Positions 62,411-64,000 of a stretch of DNA of 64,000 nt are shown here, piece after piece (the stretch's first letter is position 1; the number at the start of each line of letters is the position of its first letter). The translations under genes and the position numbers were made by a program. Location: NCBI RefSeq assembly GCF_050947335.1, contig NW_027473369.1, forward strand, positions 186,001 through 250,000. Direction: 5' to 3'. Under the pieces are notes generated by a model that made no database searches, was not told the DNA's origin, and saw nothing but the letters and a program-made list of their open reading frames with translations. The DNA comes from Megachile rotundata (taxonomy: Eukaryota; Arthropoda; Insecta; Hymenoptera; Megachilidae).

Positions 62411-64000
62411 ATACAATCACAATCATACAATCACAATCATACAATCACAATCATGCAATCACAATCATACATTCAAAATCATGCAATCACAATCATACAA
62501 TCACAATCATGCAATCACAATCATACAATCATAATCATACAATCACAATCATACAATCACAATCATACAATCACAATCATACAATCACAATCATACAATC
62601 ACAATCATACAATCACAATCATACATTCAAAACCATGCAATCACAATCATACAATCACAATCATGCAATCACAATCATACAATCACAATCATACATTCAA
62701 AATCATGCAATCACAATCATACAATCGCAATCATACAATTACAATCTCCCAAATACAATCTCCCAAATACAATCATACGATCACAATCATACAATCACAA
62801 TCATACAATCACAATCATACAATCACAATCATACAATCACAATCATACAATCAAAATCATGCAATCACAATCATACAATCACAATCATGCAATCACAATC
62901 ATACAATCACAATCATACAATCACAATCATACAATCACAATCATGCAATCACAATCATACAATCATAATCATAGAATCACAATCATACAAGTACAATCTC
63001 CCAAATACAATCGCCCAAATACAATCTCCCAAATACAATCAAACAATCACAATCATACAATCACAATCATACAATCATAATCATACAATTACAATCATAC
63101 ATCACAATCATACAATCACATTCATACAATCACAATCGTACTATCGCAATCATACAATCACAATCATACAATCACAATCATACTTTCACAATCATACAAT
63201 CACAATCATACAATCACAATCATACAATCACAATCATACAATCATAATCATACAATTACAATCATACATCACAATCATACAATCACATTCATACAATCAC
63301 AATCATACTATCGCAATCATACAATCACAATCATACAATCGCAATCATACAATTACAATATCCCAAATACAATCGCCCAAATACAATCATACAATCACAA
63401 TCATGCAATCACAATCATACAATCATATTCATACAATCACAATCATACAATCACAATCGTACACTCACAATCGTACAATCAGAATCGCACAACCACAATC
63501 AGACAATCACACTCATACAATCACAATCATGCAATCACAATCATACAATCACAATCATACAATCACAATCATACAATCACAATCATGCAATCACAAAAAT
63601 ACAATCATAATCATACAATCACAATCATACAATCGCAATCATACAATCACAAGCATACAATCATAATCATACAATCACAATCATACAATCATAATCATAC
63701 AATCGCAATCATACAATTACAATCTCCCAAATACAATCTCCCAAATACAATCATACAGTCACAATCATACAATCACAATCATACAATCATAATCATACAA
63801 TCACGATCATACAATCACAATCGTACAATCACAATCGTACAATCACAATCGCACAACCACAATCAGACAATCACAATCATACAATCACAATCATTCAATC
63901 ACAATCATACAATCACAATCATACAATCACAATCATACAATCACAATCATACAATCACAATCATGCAATCACAATCATACAATCATATTCATACAATCAC

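Larger units (their letters stand above)
1..64000 (+). repeat. Satellite array of the 14-bp unit ACAATCACAATCAT, whole window
   Basis: Every line of the window reads as tandem copies of ACAATCACAATCAT or close variants, all in the same orientation. The unit is two ACAATC hexamers plus AT, so there is an inner 6+8 periodicity. Recurrent variants include ACAATCGCAATCAT, ACAATCGCAAGCAT, ACAATCTCAATCAT, ACAATCATAATCAT, ACAATTACAATCAT, ACTTTCACAATCAT, GCAATCACAATCAT, ACATTCAAAATCAT and ACAATCTCCCAAAT. G occurs only through such variants, so the + strand is very G-poor. No inverted copy and no unique DNA was seen. The window starts and ends inside units. The family name, genomic location and species cannot be told from sequence alone. 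A eukaryotic heterochromatic satellite is my inference from the length, the absence of genes and the nested higher-order structure. Confidence 0.98.
56574..64000 (+). repeat. Second copy of the 28733-36579 block, running off the window
   Basis: This is collinear with 28733-36579 and still matching at the last base, so the duplicated block continues beyond the window. It contains an extra phase-shift box near 58.7-58.9 kb with the unique unit TCACCCAAAT in place of TCTCCCAAAT. Confidence 0.85.

Noticed and set aside
1..64000. CRISPR array
   Set aside because: There are no conserved repeats separated by unique spacers. All intervening sequence is the same 14-mer, and no cas-like gene is present.
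1..64000. Telomeric repeat tract
   Set aside because: The G/T-rich strand polarity is telomere-like, but the canonical unit lacks GG, the tract has long-range higher-order structure, and both ends continue as repeat. A terminal position cannot be shown.
1..64000. Minus-strand genes
   Set aside because: The reverse-complement unit has two TGA triplets per 14 bases, which close all three frames within about 42 nt. No long minus-strand frame exists.
1..64000. tRNA, rRNA, transposon termini or target-site duplications
   Set aside because: Reading the window gave only repeat units. No stem-loop-forming inverted repeats, rRNA-like segments or element ends were found, as expected for a G-poor, single-polarity strand.

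Overview
The whole 64 kb window is one uninterrupted, head-to-tail satellite DNA array. Its base unit is the 14-mer ACAATCACAATCAT: two ACAATC hexamers plus AT, with 7 A, 4 C, 3 T and no G. Both window edges fall inside the repeat, so the array is longer than what is shown. I found no unique sequence, no protein-coding gene I can support, no RNA gene and no recognisable mobile element. Because of its size and its nested organisation I infer eukaryotic heterochromatin (pericentromeric, subtelomeric or interstitial satellite) from a long-read assembly. The sequence does not identify the species, and I do not recognise this 14-mer as a named satellite.

The + strand has many very long open reading frames (up to 57410-61975, 1,521 codons), but they follow from the repeat. 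The 14-mer has no stop in any + frame, and since 14 is not a multiple of 3 every frame reads the same cyclic 14-residue peptide, QSQSYNHNHTITII. Starts come only from ATG-creating variants (usually CATGCAATC), and stops mostly from TAA-creating variants such as CATAATCAT. The same DNA variants are translated in all three phases, so no reading frame is being conserved. The minus strand carries two TGA per unit and is closed.

The interest lies in organisation above the 14-mer. (1) Variant units recur in fixed order. A phase-shift box holds units of 13, 20 and 8 bp (41 bp, one less than three units), and a cassette of about 114 bp holds most of the G residues. (2) Spacings between anchor units in the second half are multiples of 14 minus 1 (181, 195, 349, 363, 377, 545, 587). 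An ordered series 349-195-587-195 occurs five times, the last with 181 in place of the final 195. (3) Large segments are duplicated directly: a 3,280 bp tandem pair (about 20.4-26.9 kb), a 5,281 bp tandem pair (about 37.9-48.5 kb), and a block of about 7.5-7.8 kb at 28.7-36.6 kb that returns collinearly at 56.6-64.0 kb.

Layout: 1-18 kb is an irregular mosaic containing the longest TCCCAAAT cluster and two of the longest perfect runs. 18-27 kb has the 1,340 and 3,280 bp repeats. 27-37 kb has the first ordered series and the source-like block. 38-48.5 kb is the 5,281 bp pair. 48.5-50.3 kb is a patch matching the 18-20.6 kb region. 50.3-64 kb carries two more series and the second copy of the 28.7-36.6 kb block. 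The pattern fits repeated unequal exchange or replication-slippage amplification at several scales; that mechanism is inference.
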